Positions 37,001 through 49,749 of a DNA stretch of 64,000 bases are shown here, piece by piece (positions within the stretch are counted from its first letter, which is position 1; every line of letters starts with the position of its first letter). Source of the DNA: Strigamia acuminata (lineage: Eukaryota; Arthropoda; Chilopoda; Geophilomorpha; Linotaeniidae); assembly GCA_949358305.1 (NCBI GenBank), contig OX442316.1, forward strand, positions 6,944,001 to 7,008,000. Reading direction: 5' to 3'. The notes beneath the pieces were generated by a model that worked only from the letters and a program-made list of their open reading frames with translations, made no database searches and was not told the DNA's origin. A program made the position numbers and the translations under genes.

Positions 37001-38309
37001 CAACCAGGAATTAGAGAGAGTTAAAAAGAATCTTCAATCGGAGATAAATGAGAAGGAAAAGGAATTGCAGAGCACGTTGAAGATGAATCAAGAGTTGGAA
37101 AATACGAAATGCAAATTTGTGAAGGAGATCCGTGATAAACAGAATCAAATCAACAATTTCGAAGAACGGTTGAATGACACCATCTCTATAAACCAGGATT
37201 TGGAGAAAGTGAAGAACAAATATCTGTCACAACTCGGCGAAAAGGATGAGCGTATACAGGAATTTGAGAAGAACAAAGTCGCTCTGGAGAGGAGGAAATC
37301 GACGCTAGAGGAAACTGTGAAAGAGTTGGAGTTTCACAAGCACAAATTGGAACACGACATGCATGTGCTGGAGGAACAAATGGAATTTCAGAAGCACAAA
37401 CTGACTACCGACGTGCACTTACTAGAGGAACAAATGAGCCTTCTGCAAAAGAATCTGAACGAGAAGGACGAAATGATTAATTCCTACGAAAGGAGCAACC
37501 ACGAACACGTGATAGCCAACCAAGAGGGCAGTTGTTTGATCGACATGATGAAAGAAACAATAAGTAAGCTGGAACTTGAAAAAGAGTTCGCGGTCAGAGC
37601 ATTCGACGACGAGAATCGGCGTTACAGTGACGTCCAACGATGCATGGAAAACAACTGCGCAACCAACCAGCGATTGAGGGGCGAGAATATGAACTTGGCG
37701 AAGGTTGTAGAGGAGTTGCAAATGACGTTGACTAAATTAAAGGAGGATAAAGATACTACCATGTTACAATTGAACAATGTAACTGAGAAATATTCAAAGT
37801 ATGTGAAGGAGGTCGATCAAATGAATGAGGCGTCTGCTGCGAAAATCCAACGCTTCGAAGCGCTGCAGACTGAAAATCAGCGTTTGAAAGATCAATTGCA
37901 AGACGTGGAGCAAAATGTGGTGTTGTTGACAGAATCCAAGAGGAATTTAATGACAGAATTCATGTTGCAAAAGGAGGAGAGCAACAAACTGAACGAACAA
38001 ATCACGGATTTGACGTTGGAATTGGAACGACGGCTGCGCCATCACGAGGCTGAAAAGGGCAGTTTAGACGAACTTCAAACGGAAGTTGACATTCAGGCTG
38101 ACCACCTTGAATCTCACGATAGTTACTTAGTTCTAATGATGTTTAAGGAAAAATTGGAGTCTCAATTAGCATCTGCAACGTCGGAATTAGCAGAATTGCG
38201 CGATAAAGTCTCGCTTCTTCAAGGAGATGCAGGGTCAACAAGTTCGCATATGCAGCAAAGTGAATCTAGTATCCAGTTGTCATCAGACCAAAAAGTACAA
38301 CACAGTTAA
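28008..38309 (+). CDS. CENPF: CENP-F (mitosin) homologue, giant coiled-coil kinetochore protein
   Basis: In vertebrates CENP-F is a G2/M nuclear-matrix and outer-kinetochore protein that binds NDE1/dynein, microtubules and mitochondria-linked Miro. Thirteen exons: 28008-28169, 28225-28413, 28482-28533, 28592-28692, 28779-28860, 28912-29063, 29120-29243, 29301-29403, 29458-29590, 29659-31203, 31257-32756, 33328-36805, 36874-38309. They give 3018 residues, near the vertebrate size of about 3100-3200. The diagnostic part is the N-terminus: MSWASSEWKVGLP followed by KISELETQLEKLQKDRQQRQ and DRLEALVDGQKKK, the conserved CENP-F N-terminal domain. The rest is almost continuous heptad coiled coil. 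From about 36.2 to 37.3 kb it is built of repeats of a roughly 36-40 residue unit (SFEERINELHTLNQELEKIK and kin). The C-terminus ends DQKVQHS, without the prenylation CaaX box of mammalian CENP-F. Orthology rests on the N-terminus. Confidence 0.88.
32930..33170. repeat. 31-bp tandem repeat in a CENP-F intron
   Basis: About six copies of a 31-bp unit (TTTAGATTGGATTTCTAATG then TAATTTTGGTA), with degenerate units at both edges, inside the 571-bp intron 32757-33327. It is strongly T-rich on the coding strand. Nothing coding. Confidence 0.9.
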
Positions 38310-38723
38310 TGAATTAAAGCTTGGTACAATACTCATAGATAATATATATGCTGCATTTTCTTAATAGGATTTTGGAATTAGTCAACAACCAAGTCATGAT
38401 GTGAATGATGATAAAGAAGATTAGGAATTAGATGTGAGAGAACCCACAAGATAACATGTTTGTGTTTGTGGCCATTTTTATGTTTTAAATACAAAATGTG
38501 AAAACGAAATGTGGAGTTTTTTTTTGTTATTTTGAACTTGGTTTGCTGTCTGTAAGTTTGTAATATCATTTTAGCAAAATTAAACTGATATAATTGTCAA
38601 TTTGAATTTATATACAATATATTCTTCAAATATTCAGTAATAACTGGTATTAAACTGTGCTATAAACTTGTTTACAGCAGTTTATGGCTTATTGTTATAG
38701 AGTAGTAATAAACTCATTTAAGT

Positions 38724-38994
38724 ATGGAAGATATGAAATTGTTTGCAGTTATTGCTGTAATACTTGCAGTTTCTCTTCTTGGGGTTGCAGGTGAGTTTCA
38801 AAATATGCTTTTTGTGTTTTTTTTGTTTTTTTTACTTTAATTTCGATATTTTAATTCAAGTTGCTCGCAAAAAATGTCCATGTGCCTCGACCAAGGAGAG
38901 CTTGGCTCAATTGCTTCTAGTGATAGCCAATTTTCAGGGTGCCAACAAAAAACCAGCCATTAGGAAATTGGAAAATTATAATGTAACTTACTGA
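38724..38994 (+). CDS. Small secreted peptide precursor (66 aa), unrecognised
   Basis: Exons 38724-38790 and 38861-38994, joined in phase 1 by good splice sites. Residues 1-22 (MEDMKLFAVIAVILAVSLLG) are a convincing signal peptide or single membrane anchor. The first exon ends exactly at its end, a common arrangement in secreted-peptide genes. The mature part of about 44 residues is basic, starts ARKKCPC, has only two cysteines as Cys-Pro-Cys, and ends NYNVTY with one N-glycosylation sequon (NVT). No family is recognised. It follows CENP-F closely on the same strand but need not be related to it. Confidence 0.6.
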
Positions 38995-39208
38995 AATTTG
39001 CGTAAAAAAATAAATGCTAATTACCAGATTTATTTATTTTTATTGAAAACGTGACAACATAAATCAATAATAGGCCACATGAACAAAGATTACATAACTT
39101 GTAAAATATTCCATGAATCATAAGTTAGAAGCAATGAGACGGCTAGTGATGAAAACTAAACGAAAAGAAGAATAAATAAATAATTCAATTTTTTTTATTA
39201 ATTTTATA

Positions 39209-39636
39209 TTAAATTGTTTTTAGGTTTTGTACTCCACAAATAAATGTAGGCTTCCGTAGTATATGGCGTGTGAAAAATCCGTAGTCATTAAACATGCAAA
39301 TGCCCATAATTGTTTGCAACATAGATCCAGCCATCGTGACAATAAATTCTGTATCGTATCCTTGACATAAGGCGTCTCGATCGGAATAACCCAAAATAAT
39401 CAACATCAACATCAAACTCAGACCGCCATTTGCTAAAATAGTCAGATGAAGTTTGATAGTTGTTGTTGGCCAGAAATTATAGTAGAAATTAAAGTAAATT
39501 TTTGAAAGTAAAAAAACCTAAAAAATAAACGAATAAATGAATAAATAAATAATTTGTTTAGTTAAATACTAAATTTCTTTACCAGAGCAATGATTTTTAA
39601 ATACCCTTGCGGATAAAATATCCACCCAAAAAACAT
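39209..39636 (-). CDS. Small multi-pass membrane protein, MARVEL-like (120 aa)
   Basis: Exons in transcription order 39636-39583 and 39517-39209. The protein starts MFFGWIFYPQGYLKIIALVF. Its GYLK-I first helix resembles the start of MARVEL domains (CKLF/MAL-type, where GYLKTPRGxLK is typical). Further hydrophobic segments are KLHLTILANGGLSLMLMLII and FIVTMAGSMLQTIMGICMF, with CQGYD between. A fourth helix is not seen, so an exon may be missed. The start ATG is the first in the spliced frame; an overlapping ATG at 39710-39708 opens a different frame and was not used. The family is tentative. Confidence 0.5.
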
Positions 39637-41772
<2,136 letters not shown>

Positions 41773-42255
41773 TGTGTGTGATTAGTTTATTATTTATTTT
41801 ATACATTTTGAATGTATAAATACCAGTAAGCATGTTTGTTTATAAAAGTTCATTCATCTATTTATACATTGTTGTATCATAATACGTTGTACTAAGAAAC
41901 CAACTTTACTGTTTGGTATGTGTAAATAAAAATGAATAATAATAAAATTTGAATGCTGTTTCTTAAATTTAAAACCACAAAATTATACGCATGGGTTTTG
42001 TTCTTCGTCTAGTCAGACCTACTGCGCACTCACTTTGCACTGCCGCCAAACGTCATAACATTATGCTGGCGTCACATGGTGAAATTAACGGAAGTGACGT
42101 TAGGGACGGGTGTATATTTTCCGGTTAGATCACTTTTGGTTTGAGCACTAGAGAAAATTTTTTTGTATTACGTAAGTTGTGGGAATTTGTCTCGGAATTT
42201 GTCCTCCTCCTCCTAATACCGTTCTTCAAGTTACTTGCTTTTATTTAAGTGAAAA
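41773..42255. other. LCMT1 3' UTR and ZNF598 promoter region
   Basis: An AATAAA signal is at about 41927. The sequence becomes visibly richer in G+C from 42020 to 42120 (CTGCCGCCAAACGTCATAAC, GTGACGTTAGGGACGGG), including two CRE-like ACGTCA/TGACGT half sites, so a ZNF598 promoter here is likely. Confidence 0.45.
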
Positions 42256-45092
42256 ATGAATACGGAAGCAGAAGTTTGTGTTCTGTGCTGTTGCGAAATT
42301 GAAATCTACGCTTACGGGAGTTGTTCTCATGCCGTGTGCCATGAATGTTGTACACGTATTCGAGTTCTGTGTGCCAAGACAGATTGTCCAATATGCCGGC
42401 AATCATTACCCGAAGTATAATTTTTTTCTTTTTTCTATATTCTTTTATAATTCAACGCCGAATTTCTTTCACACCAGGTTTATTTCTCAACGAGGATCGT
42501 CGATTTTGAAAATTTCGATTTTCGCACGAAAAAAAAGAACACCGAATATGGGCTCATATTCGAATCGCCGCACACCGAAAGAGCGTTTGAAAGATTGCTC
42601 GAGCACAGATGCAATTTGTGCGACGAAAAAATATTTTTTCCGAATTTTATGAGGCTTAAAGAGCACATGAAACGAGTCCACGAACGATTTTATTGTAATC
42701 TTTGCGTAGATAACATAAAAGTGGGTGGTAATTTGATTTAATCAATCTGTGTTTGTAAATATTGTTTTCTTAATAGATCTTTAGCTCGGAAAGACAAGTT
42801 TACGACAGAAATGAGTTATCTGTTCATCGTATTCACGGTGATACAAATAATAAATCGTTGAGGGCTCATCCAATTTGTGAATTTTGTAATGAGAGATACA
42901 TGGATTTAGATGACCTTTTCCGACACTTGAGAAAAGACCATTTTTTCTGTCATTTTTGTGACGCGGATGGAATGCACGTATTTTATTGGTAACAGTTTTA
43001 AGCCGTAAAAGGTTTTCAGCGATTTATTTATGTAAATTTCGAACTTGCAGTGATTATAATAGCCTTAGAGAGCATTTCAAAACGAAGCATTACGTCTGCG
43101 AAGAAGGAGAATGTGCACTTGAGCAGTTTACATCGGCATTTCGATCGGACATTGACCTAAAAGCTCATAAAGCGGCCGTTCATATAAAAAATTTGAGTAA
43201 AGCGAAAGCTAAACAAGCCAGAACGATAGATGTTAATTTTTTTCTCACGCCTAGACCCAAACATCATTACACCCAGGGTTAATACATCATGATATTGATT
43301 TTAACAGTATTTTATAACGGATGTTCTAAATTGCAGAAGACGTTAGATCATTTGAAAGTTCAGAGAGAGCAGCGTATCACGATAAGAGAAAAAATACGAA
43401 CGAAAACGTATCTGAAAAGTAAATGAGTTGAAAGCGGTTAATTTAGTTAATTTTTGATTTTATTAAATTTTCTTTTGCAGGGAAAACTTGGCGATTGACA
43501 AATCAAACGCGACCAATCCAGATGCGGTCAGAGCTTTTGACGCTAATGATTTTCCGACGTTAGACAACGAGAGCAAAACGGGACAGGCTTTTTGTCCACC
43601 AGTCTGGAAAGGAGGAAAGAAGCAAACTCCTATTAGCGAAGACAATGATTTCCCGAGTTTAACATCTAATACACCTTACACATCCAGCAATTGGGTATTG
43701 GGAAACACGGAGAACACCGGTTCGAAGAATAAAGCGAGCAAACCCAATAAAACCCCTCAAATGGGAAGGAAAAAAGCAAATGCTGTTGACGACGATGAAT
43801 TTCCATGTTTAATAGGAAATGTACCAACTTTTACTCCGAGTAATTGGGGTGTCGGACTCGGAAATGTCACCGTCGTCCCTCCGGAAAATATCCCAACGAC
43901 TAAAAAGGCTAAAAGCGTTAGCGTGCCAATGAAAACGCAAGAGGAATTTCCATCTTTGAAGAAAGTTGTCAAACCGCTCGCTGACAATGTGACAATCTCG
44001 TTGAAAACAAACCAAGCTACGGAAAGGACTAAACCGTTGCAGAAGAAGAATTTAAATCAGAATAAACAAGCGCCGAGCAGCAATAAAGAAGTTTCGAAGC
44101 ATTTTAAGAAGCAGGATGAAAATAAATATCCGAAGTGCAATGAAAAGCCTTACGCGGACTTGTCACATCAAAACATGTACGAAGTTCTCGATTTCAATGG
44201 TTTTGACGACATTGCACCGACGATTAAAGTGGAGAAAAAAGTGCAGCCGGTCGTCGTCTCGTTCGGGGATGATGATTTTCCTAAACTCGAGAAACCATCA
44301 ACACTCTCCGCGAAAGTCATCAATCAACCGAAGCCCAGACCTAAAGTCAGTCCGGAAAAGGATAACAAATTGTTAAAATCCATAGCTAAGGTGTCGGCGA
44401 AAGACGACAGCTTCAGTTTGCAAGGCTTGGCAGACTCGCTGAAGGCGACTAAGTTGTCGAAGAAGAAACATTTGAAGCAAACGTCAGGAGACGAAAACCG
44501 GCCAGCTTTGGACAGACCACAAAAACACTTTAATGGGATGAAAAATGAGCAGCATAATGATAACAATAGCAGTAAGCGGTTGAATATATCGATTTTTTTG
44601 CAAGTAAAAATGAGTTAATTTGTGTTTTTGTCGATAGGTGTGCTGAAATCGAGCGAGTTTTGTGGTAAAATCAATTTGGAAGCGTTAGACAACAAAATTG
44701 GTAAGATGTGGTGCGAATATAAACCCCCGGACAATTTCCAGCAACGTAATTATGACCTTATAAAAAAAATCCAAGTCATGTTCAACAATTCCGACGCTTC
44801 GTTCGGCGATTTTAAGACGCTCTCTGGCCAGTTTAGACAGAATGAAATAACGGCCGACCGCTATTACGAAGAGTGTATGACATTATTAGGGAATAGTGAT
44901 TTCTTGCAAGTTTTTCCTGAACTTTTGGCTTTGCTGCCCGATATCAGAAAGCAGCAGGAACTGTTGCTCGTTAACAAACGTTTGCAGAAGAATAGCAAGT
45001 TCGATATAGAAAAGAAAGTTAACGTGTGCAGTGCTTGTCAGCAGGTTTTAGCGAAACAAGATTTTGCAGTGCATAAATTACGACATTCGTAG
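42256..45092 (+). CDS. ZNF598: E3 ubiquitin ligase ZNF598 (Hel2), ribosome-collision sensor
   Basis: It ubiquitinates 40S proteins such as eS10 and uS10 on collided ribosomes to start ribosome-associated quality control. Exons: 42256-42414, 42478-42720, 42777-42988, 43051-43277, 43337-43418, 43481-44571, 44638-45092; 822 residues. RING finger: CVLCCCEIEIYAYGSCSHAV, CHECC, CPICRQSLPE (residues 9-53). Next come the C2H2-like fingers characteristic of the family: HRCNLCDEKIFFPNFMRLKE, FYCNLCVDNI, PICEFCNERYMDLDDLFRHL, FFCHFCDADG and HYVCEEGECALEQF. The middle is disordered with repeated DDxFPxL motifs (DANDFPTLD, DNDFPSL, DDEFPCL, QEEFPSL, DDDFPKLE). The C-terminus contains an Lys/Phe-rich helical segment and a final zinc knuckle-like CSACQQVLAKQDFAVHKLRH. 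The start ATG lies directly before the RING. Confidence 0.95.
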
Positions 45093-45304
45093 ATGCGATG
45101 GAAAGTGATGATTTGGTCGAATTTGCTCAAAAAAATGTTTGTTACTACTTTACATTGTCTCGTATTTAATTGATGCAATAACTTAGTTAACGATAACGAC
45201 ATGTGCAAAAGATTTTATAGAACGTTTACACTGGTGTTACATTGGAATAAATAAAACAGAAATATAATGTAGAAGTGGAGTTTTTTTGTGTTGATTAATT
45301 TCGG

Positions 45305-47352
45305 TTAGTAATAATAATAATAATACCAGAAAAATATATTAAAACTTAAGAAAGCGAGTGGAAATATCAGTTTTGCAGTCTCGTCGATTATATTTGGATT
45401 TCTCCGTAGATTGGTACAAAACCTCGTTTGAGTCCATCGGAACTGTAATTAAAAGATTGTATATTGGCCGTATTCATATTTTGTTAAAATTACTATTTGA
45501 CCTTGTGGGATTTAATCATTTTCATTTGTTTTTTGAGTGGTTTTACTCGAGTTTCTTGTTTGCATGATCGTCTGTAGGTGTAGGAAATGGCAAACACTAT
45601 GAGGGATGCAAACACCATAGAAATGCAGACAAACATCCAGAAATCGAGCGCTTTTATAGTGCCAACTGCTGGCAAATTTCTCTGAGCGTAATTCAATTGA
45701 GTGGCGAGTGTGAGGAGTGATGTTAGACCCAGAGCTGTACGTGGGGCTGTTGCTTCAGCATCCAGCCAAAATGAAATCCACGATATAATGACGATGAGCA
45801 TGCTGGGTACGAATGTTAGAAATATGTACTGGGTTGCTGTGCGCTTGAAAGTGTACACGTAACTTATGCACATCGCAGAACCTAGGATGATGACGTTTAT
45901 TTTTGCAATGTTTTTATTTAGTAATTTTTTTTTAGTACCGTAATTGTCGGCACAGGGTCGCGATTCGACGTGTAAATTCACGAGGTGAAATTCGGCGGGA
46001 ACAGTGAAGTTTTCTGTGTGGATATTTTCATATTTGCGTTTTTCCCTTGTAGTGTTGAATCTTATCGTGTCATACCACGTGTCTGGAAATTGGAATTATG
46101 TTGTTGAAAGTTGTGAAAAATTAATAAGGGTCATGGAGATTGGACTTACAGAATTGGACATCCATTTGACATTTTTGCTGGTCAAATGGGAAGCGGCTCA
46201 AATCGAAAACGCAAATGAAAGAGAATGTTTTTCTGAATGTTTTGAAACAAAAATTATAAATTAAATAATGTTTCATCAAAATTTGAATATCAAAAATACC
46301 TATAAATGATTACTGGCACAACTGTTTTGGTAAATGGAGTTTGTGTGAGGTAAAATTTGTGCATATTTGGATCAATTAGGTCCGTTTCACAGCCTTTGCA
46401 ATTTGTTAATCTGAATCTTGGGTACCACAGTTGAGTAGCTAGATCTATGGGTAGTATGTAATAGCCTGGAATATCAGTAGCTTGTATTCTAGGCTCGGCC
46501 CACAAGAAGTGAAGTGTTACATCCAATGTGAAATCCTAAACAGTTTCCAATACAGTAAAGCATCGATTATCGGAACACCGGTTATACGAACGAACGGTTA
46601 TCCGAACAGCAGTAAGCGATTTTTTTTTATCGATTTTTACCGATTTGTACCGATTTTTAATTTTTTTAAAATTGTTTTTTGACGATTTTTATCCATTTTT
46701 GGTTGGTTTTTAATGTTTTTTAACTATATTTAATGATTTTTTATTTTCATATGCAGTACAGTAAGATATAAACCTAATGTTCGATTATACGAACAAATCG
46801 GTTTTTTGAACACCTATGTCTCCTAATTACTGTAGTTCGGATAATCGATGCTCTACTGTATTAACAAGAAAAAAATGCGAATTCATTGTATTTACTGTAC
46901 CATGGATATTTCTGATAAGCTTCGCACCATGTGCGGATGAACTGAGAACCGTATCAGCATGTCTTAAAAAAATATTTTTATTGGAAAATATAAATTGACG
47001 TATAAATTCATAAGTTGTCACATTACTAAAATTGAATTTGGCACTACAGAATAGAAATGTGACAGACTCGTTGCGATACCGTATGTGTTTAAAAACTTAC
47101 GATTTTTCCACTTCTGCAATGGTGGGATTAAGCTTGAGTAACTGTCCGGTATTACTATAATCTGCTTTTTCGAATTCTTTACAGTTGGTTTTTGGCTGTC
47201 GATGCAAAATTACACTGTTTGTGTGTCTAAAATACATCAAAACGAATCAATTACCTGTCATTACGAGACGACATTTGATCAAAAAGATAAGCTTGTTGAA
47301 TGAAAAATAAAAATAAGATGATTCTTAACACGGTTTTGGTGTTGGAAACCAT
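45305..47352 (-). CDS. Cys-loop ligand-gated channel subunit (anion-channel type, GluCl/GlyR/pHCl-like)
   Basis: Pentameric neurotransmitter-gated channel subunit. Exons in order: 47352-47255 (signal peptide, MVSNTKTVLRIILFLFFIQ), 47226-47101, tentatively 47043-47000, 46962-46901 (RSLSEISM), 46535-46300 (DFTLDVTLHFLWAEPR), 46232-46150 (Cys-loop), 46082-45939, 45881-45502 (M1-M3), 45442-45305 (M4); 436 residues. The Cys-loop is C-VFDLSRFPFDQQK-C. A second cysteine pair (CADNYGSAMC) before M1 is typical of glycine/GluCl-like subunits. M1 contains FLTFVPSMLIVIISWISFWL. M2 is APRTALGLTSLLTLATQ, where the usual PAR anion motif is rearranged. M4 is IDETAKLIFPLAFLSFNIFF. The junction between the second and RSLSEISM exons is uncertain (37-bp intron needed). 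The ligand cannot be told. Confidence 0.88.
46553..46858. mobile_element. Pogo/Tigger-like MITE (306 bp) with TA target duplication
   Basis: Perfectly placed TA dinucleotides flank inverted ends: left CAGTAAAGCATCGATTATCG, right the complement (GGATAATCGATGCTCTACTG). The TIRs of about 25 bp differ at a few bases. CAGT ends with a CATCGATTATCCGAA-type TIR and TA duplication are the hallmark of pogo-like Tc1/mariner elements. The interior is AT-rich and non-coding, so it is non-autonomous. It occupies most of an intron of the Cys-loop receptor gene and ends 17 bases from its 3' splice site. Confidence 0.9.
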
Positions 47353-47851
47353 CGTGATTACTTCGCATTACTTCTATCAGGATTCAGAAATAAACTACTT
47401 GCTTGGATGTTTGCAGTGTAGCTTACAGTATCACTATAACGACTAAAGAAACACAACAGAAATCCATTCAATAGTCCATTCAATTCAGTAGGACAAAATA
47501 CATTCTTTGCAAAAAGATTTGTCAGTTGTGGACATAAGATCTACACAGAAAACGACAGTAAAGACGTATAACTAAACTAACAAACTATGTAATGTAAATA
47601 AAAGAGTACAAACAATTAGATTGCAAAAAAAAAAACGTATATTTACTATGTCGATTGATTTTATTCTGAGATTCAGTATACATGCGAGCTAACTCTTATT
47701 TATGTATTTTTATTAAGAAAGTAGAAACGTAAAAAACCAAACAGAATAATCTTTCAATAGACTGTAATTCACTTAATTAAGAGAGTTATCACTATTCCCC
47801 CACAAGTTCAACCCGAATCAAAAGTTTTGTTCCACCTTGATTTTGTATAAT
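47353..47851. other. Region between two minus-strand genes (channel promoter, peritrophin 3' UTR)
   Basis: No ORF with support. It should hold the promoter of the channel gene and the 3' UTR of the peritrophin gene. No distinctive element was found. Confidence 0.45.
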
Positions 47852-49749
47852 TTAACGTGTACGAGGACCTAGAACTTGATGTATAGGGCGTTGAATTCTC
47901 CACGAATACCGAAAGCTATCATTATTATTTTCTTCTACTACATTACATGGCTCAGCTTCTTCTTTCGGCAGACATTTTTCTTTAGCGTTGTCGAATACAT
48001 GTCCCTCGTCACAGGTAAACAAATCGAACGTAATCTGGACACCATTAGAAGAACATTTGTAATATCGATGGCAGTGCATTGGATGCCGTCTGTAGCCAGG
48101 TCTGTTACCGCATTGCAATTGAAACAAAAAGAAATCATCTGCTGGAGTTGTACTAACTTTCTTTTCAGTACTAGTTTCTATTTTATCGTCCTCGGCAGTT
48201 GTTCCAGCTGATGTTAGTGTACTTGAACCTTCATCTGGCAGACCCGTATGATCCGAAATGCCGTCAACTTGTGAATTGGTCGGATCTACATCAGTTAAAG
48301 AAGCAAGTGTGTTTTGTTCGTCAAACGGAGAGACTGAATTGGACTCGGTGGTTGAATCTAAAGGTTCGTTTGGGCTTAAATGGTTTTGTAAAGTTGTTCC
48401 TTTATCTCCCCCGTCAGTTCCTTTATCTTCCTCGCCAGTTGGTCCTTTATCTTCCTCGCCAGTTGGTCCTTTATCTTCCTCGCCAGTTGGTCCTTTATCT
48501 TCCTCGCCAGTTGGTCCTTTATCTTCCTCGCCAGTTGGTCCTTTATCTTCCTCGCCAGTTGGTCCTTTATCTTCCTCGCCAGTTCCTTTAGCTTCCTCGC
48601 CAGTTGGTCCTTTATCTTCCTCGCCAGTTGGTCCTTTATCTTCCTCGCCAGTTGGTCCTTTATCTTCCTCTCCTGTACCAGTTTCAGTTCCAGTTGTCGG
48701 TGCATTTGTTATTTTATCTGGATGAGCTGTACTGCCCGAGATGTCATCAACTTGAGAACTGGTTGAAGGAGCAGGTGTGTTTTGCTCTTCAAATGGAGGC
48801 TTTGATTCAGCTGTGCTTAAATGGTTTGGTAAAGGCGCTTCCGAATGATCACAAGTGCATTGGGTATTTACACCACTATCTATTGGTACTGTGTTACTAG
48901 TTGCTGCAAGTGGTGATAGTGTAGACACAATTGAAGGTGGTTTTGTAGATCCAGTAGTGGGATGCGGTTTTGTTGAACCGGAAGTTGAGGGGGGTTTTGT
49001 TGAACCGGAAGTTGAAGGGGATTTTGTTGGGCCAGTGGTTACTGGAGGACGTTTTGTGCCTGAAGTGTGTGTTACAGTTGTGCGCATACTTGTTTGATGG
49101 ACAGCACACGGCGGTGTTCCTTCGGTTTTGACTTCTGGCTCCGATGTGGACGTGGATGACAACGCAGAGGGTCTGTCGGGTTGTGGTGCTTTGTTTTCAT
49201 TATCAAAAGTGGCCTCGCAGGCCGGCACAGAACTAGGGTGATTGCACACGCTGATACTCTCATCAAACACGGTACCAGGTGCGCAGTCGAAACGAAATGT
49301 TGTGAAAACACGTCCTTCGCCCGAAAAGTCGACGCATCTGTAAAATTTCTTGCAGTCGTCGGGGTGTCGGAAAAAACCTTCATCGGTGCAGGTTAGTTTT
49401 GATTTGCTTTGAGATTGGGAGTTTCTAAACGACAAATATTTGACAGGAAGCGTCGGTCTTGGGCGAAAAGCTAAAGAAATGTTGACAATGTATAAATGAA
49501 TAAGGTAACGGCTCTTGAAGGAATTTGAGTTGCAGGATTCATGAAGGTCGCTAGTGTTATTTATGCTAATTGACAGGGTGCGGAAAGGTTTTCATCATTT
49601 GCTTTCATTCAAGTTCAATGTCTCATTCCATCGACTGTTTCCGCATCCCTGTCAAGGTTCAAAGGGTAATAGCTAGACTAATACTTACAGAAAACTGTAT
49701 CGGTTGTCACAAGTGTTGAAATAAGGCAGACGATTGCGAAATTCATCAT
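47852..49749 (-). CDS. Secreted chitin-binding (peritrophin-A type) protein with TGEEDKGP repeat
   Basis: Extracellular chitin-binding protein of cuticle or peritrophic matrix. Exons 49749-49689 (MMNFAIVCLISTLVTTDTVF, signal peptide) and 49470-47852; about 559 residues. A ChtBD2 domain near the N-terminus has six cysteines (CTDEGFFRHPDDCKKFYRC, then FDCAPGTVFDESISVCNHP). A second lies near the C-terminus (CGNRPGYRRHPMHCHRYYKC, then FTCDEGHVFDNAKEKCLP). Between them is a mucin-like Thr/Ser/Pro-rich region with STKPPSTSG-type repeats and an acidic 24-bp tandem repeat coding TGEEDKGP. The ATG directly follows an acceptor (TTGCAG), so a 5' UTR exon lies upstream, probably ending near 50206 at a GTAAGA donor. 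Confidence 0.93.
48400..48690 (-). repeat. 24-bp coding minisatellite (TGEEDKGP), about 11 units
   Basis: In-frame 24-bp repeats on the minus strand inside the peritrophin gene. One unit is variant (TGEEAKG, seven codons) and the edges degrade (TDGGDKG). All reading frames across it are open on both strands because the unit lacks stop triplets, which produces shadow ORFs. Confidence 0.95.

Noticed and set aside
42480..42681. Minus-strand ORFs over ZNF598 exon 2
   Set aside because: Antisense shadows of the zinc-finger exon.
45493..45981. Reading the channel as ending after M3 (stop at 45493), i.e. a truncated receptor
   Set aside because: A donor at 45502 and an acceptor at 45443 join in phase to an exon coding a typical M4, so the subunit is complete.
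46827..47021. Minus ORF containing TTYEFIRQFIFSNKN and ending in the MITE
   Set aside because: It runs into the MITE inverted end; the conserved channel sequence RSLSEISM is in another frame of the same stretch.
48199..48725. Plus-strand ORFs rich in LVLYLPRQ or GPLSSSPV repeats
   Set aside because: Antisense frames of the TGEEDKGP minisatellite; the minus strand carries the two chitin-binding domains.
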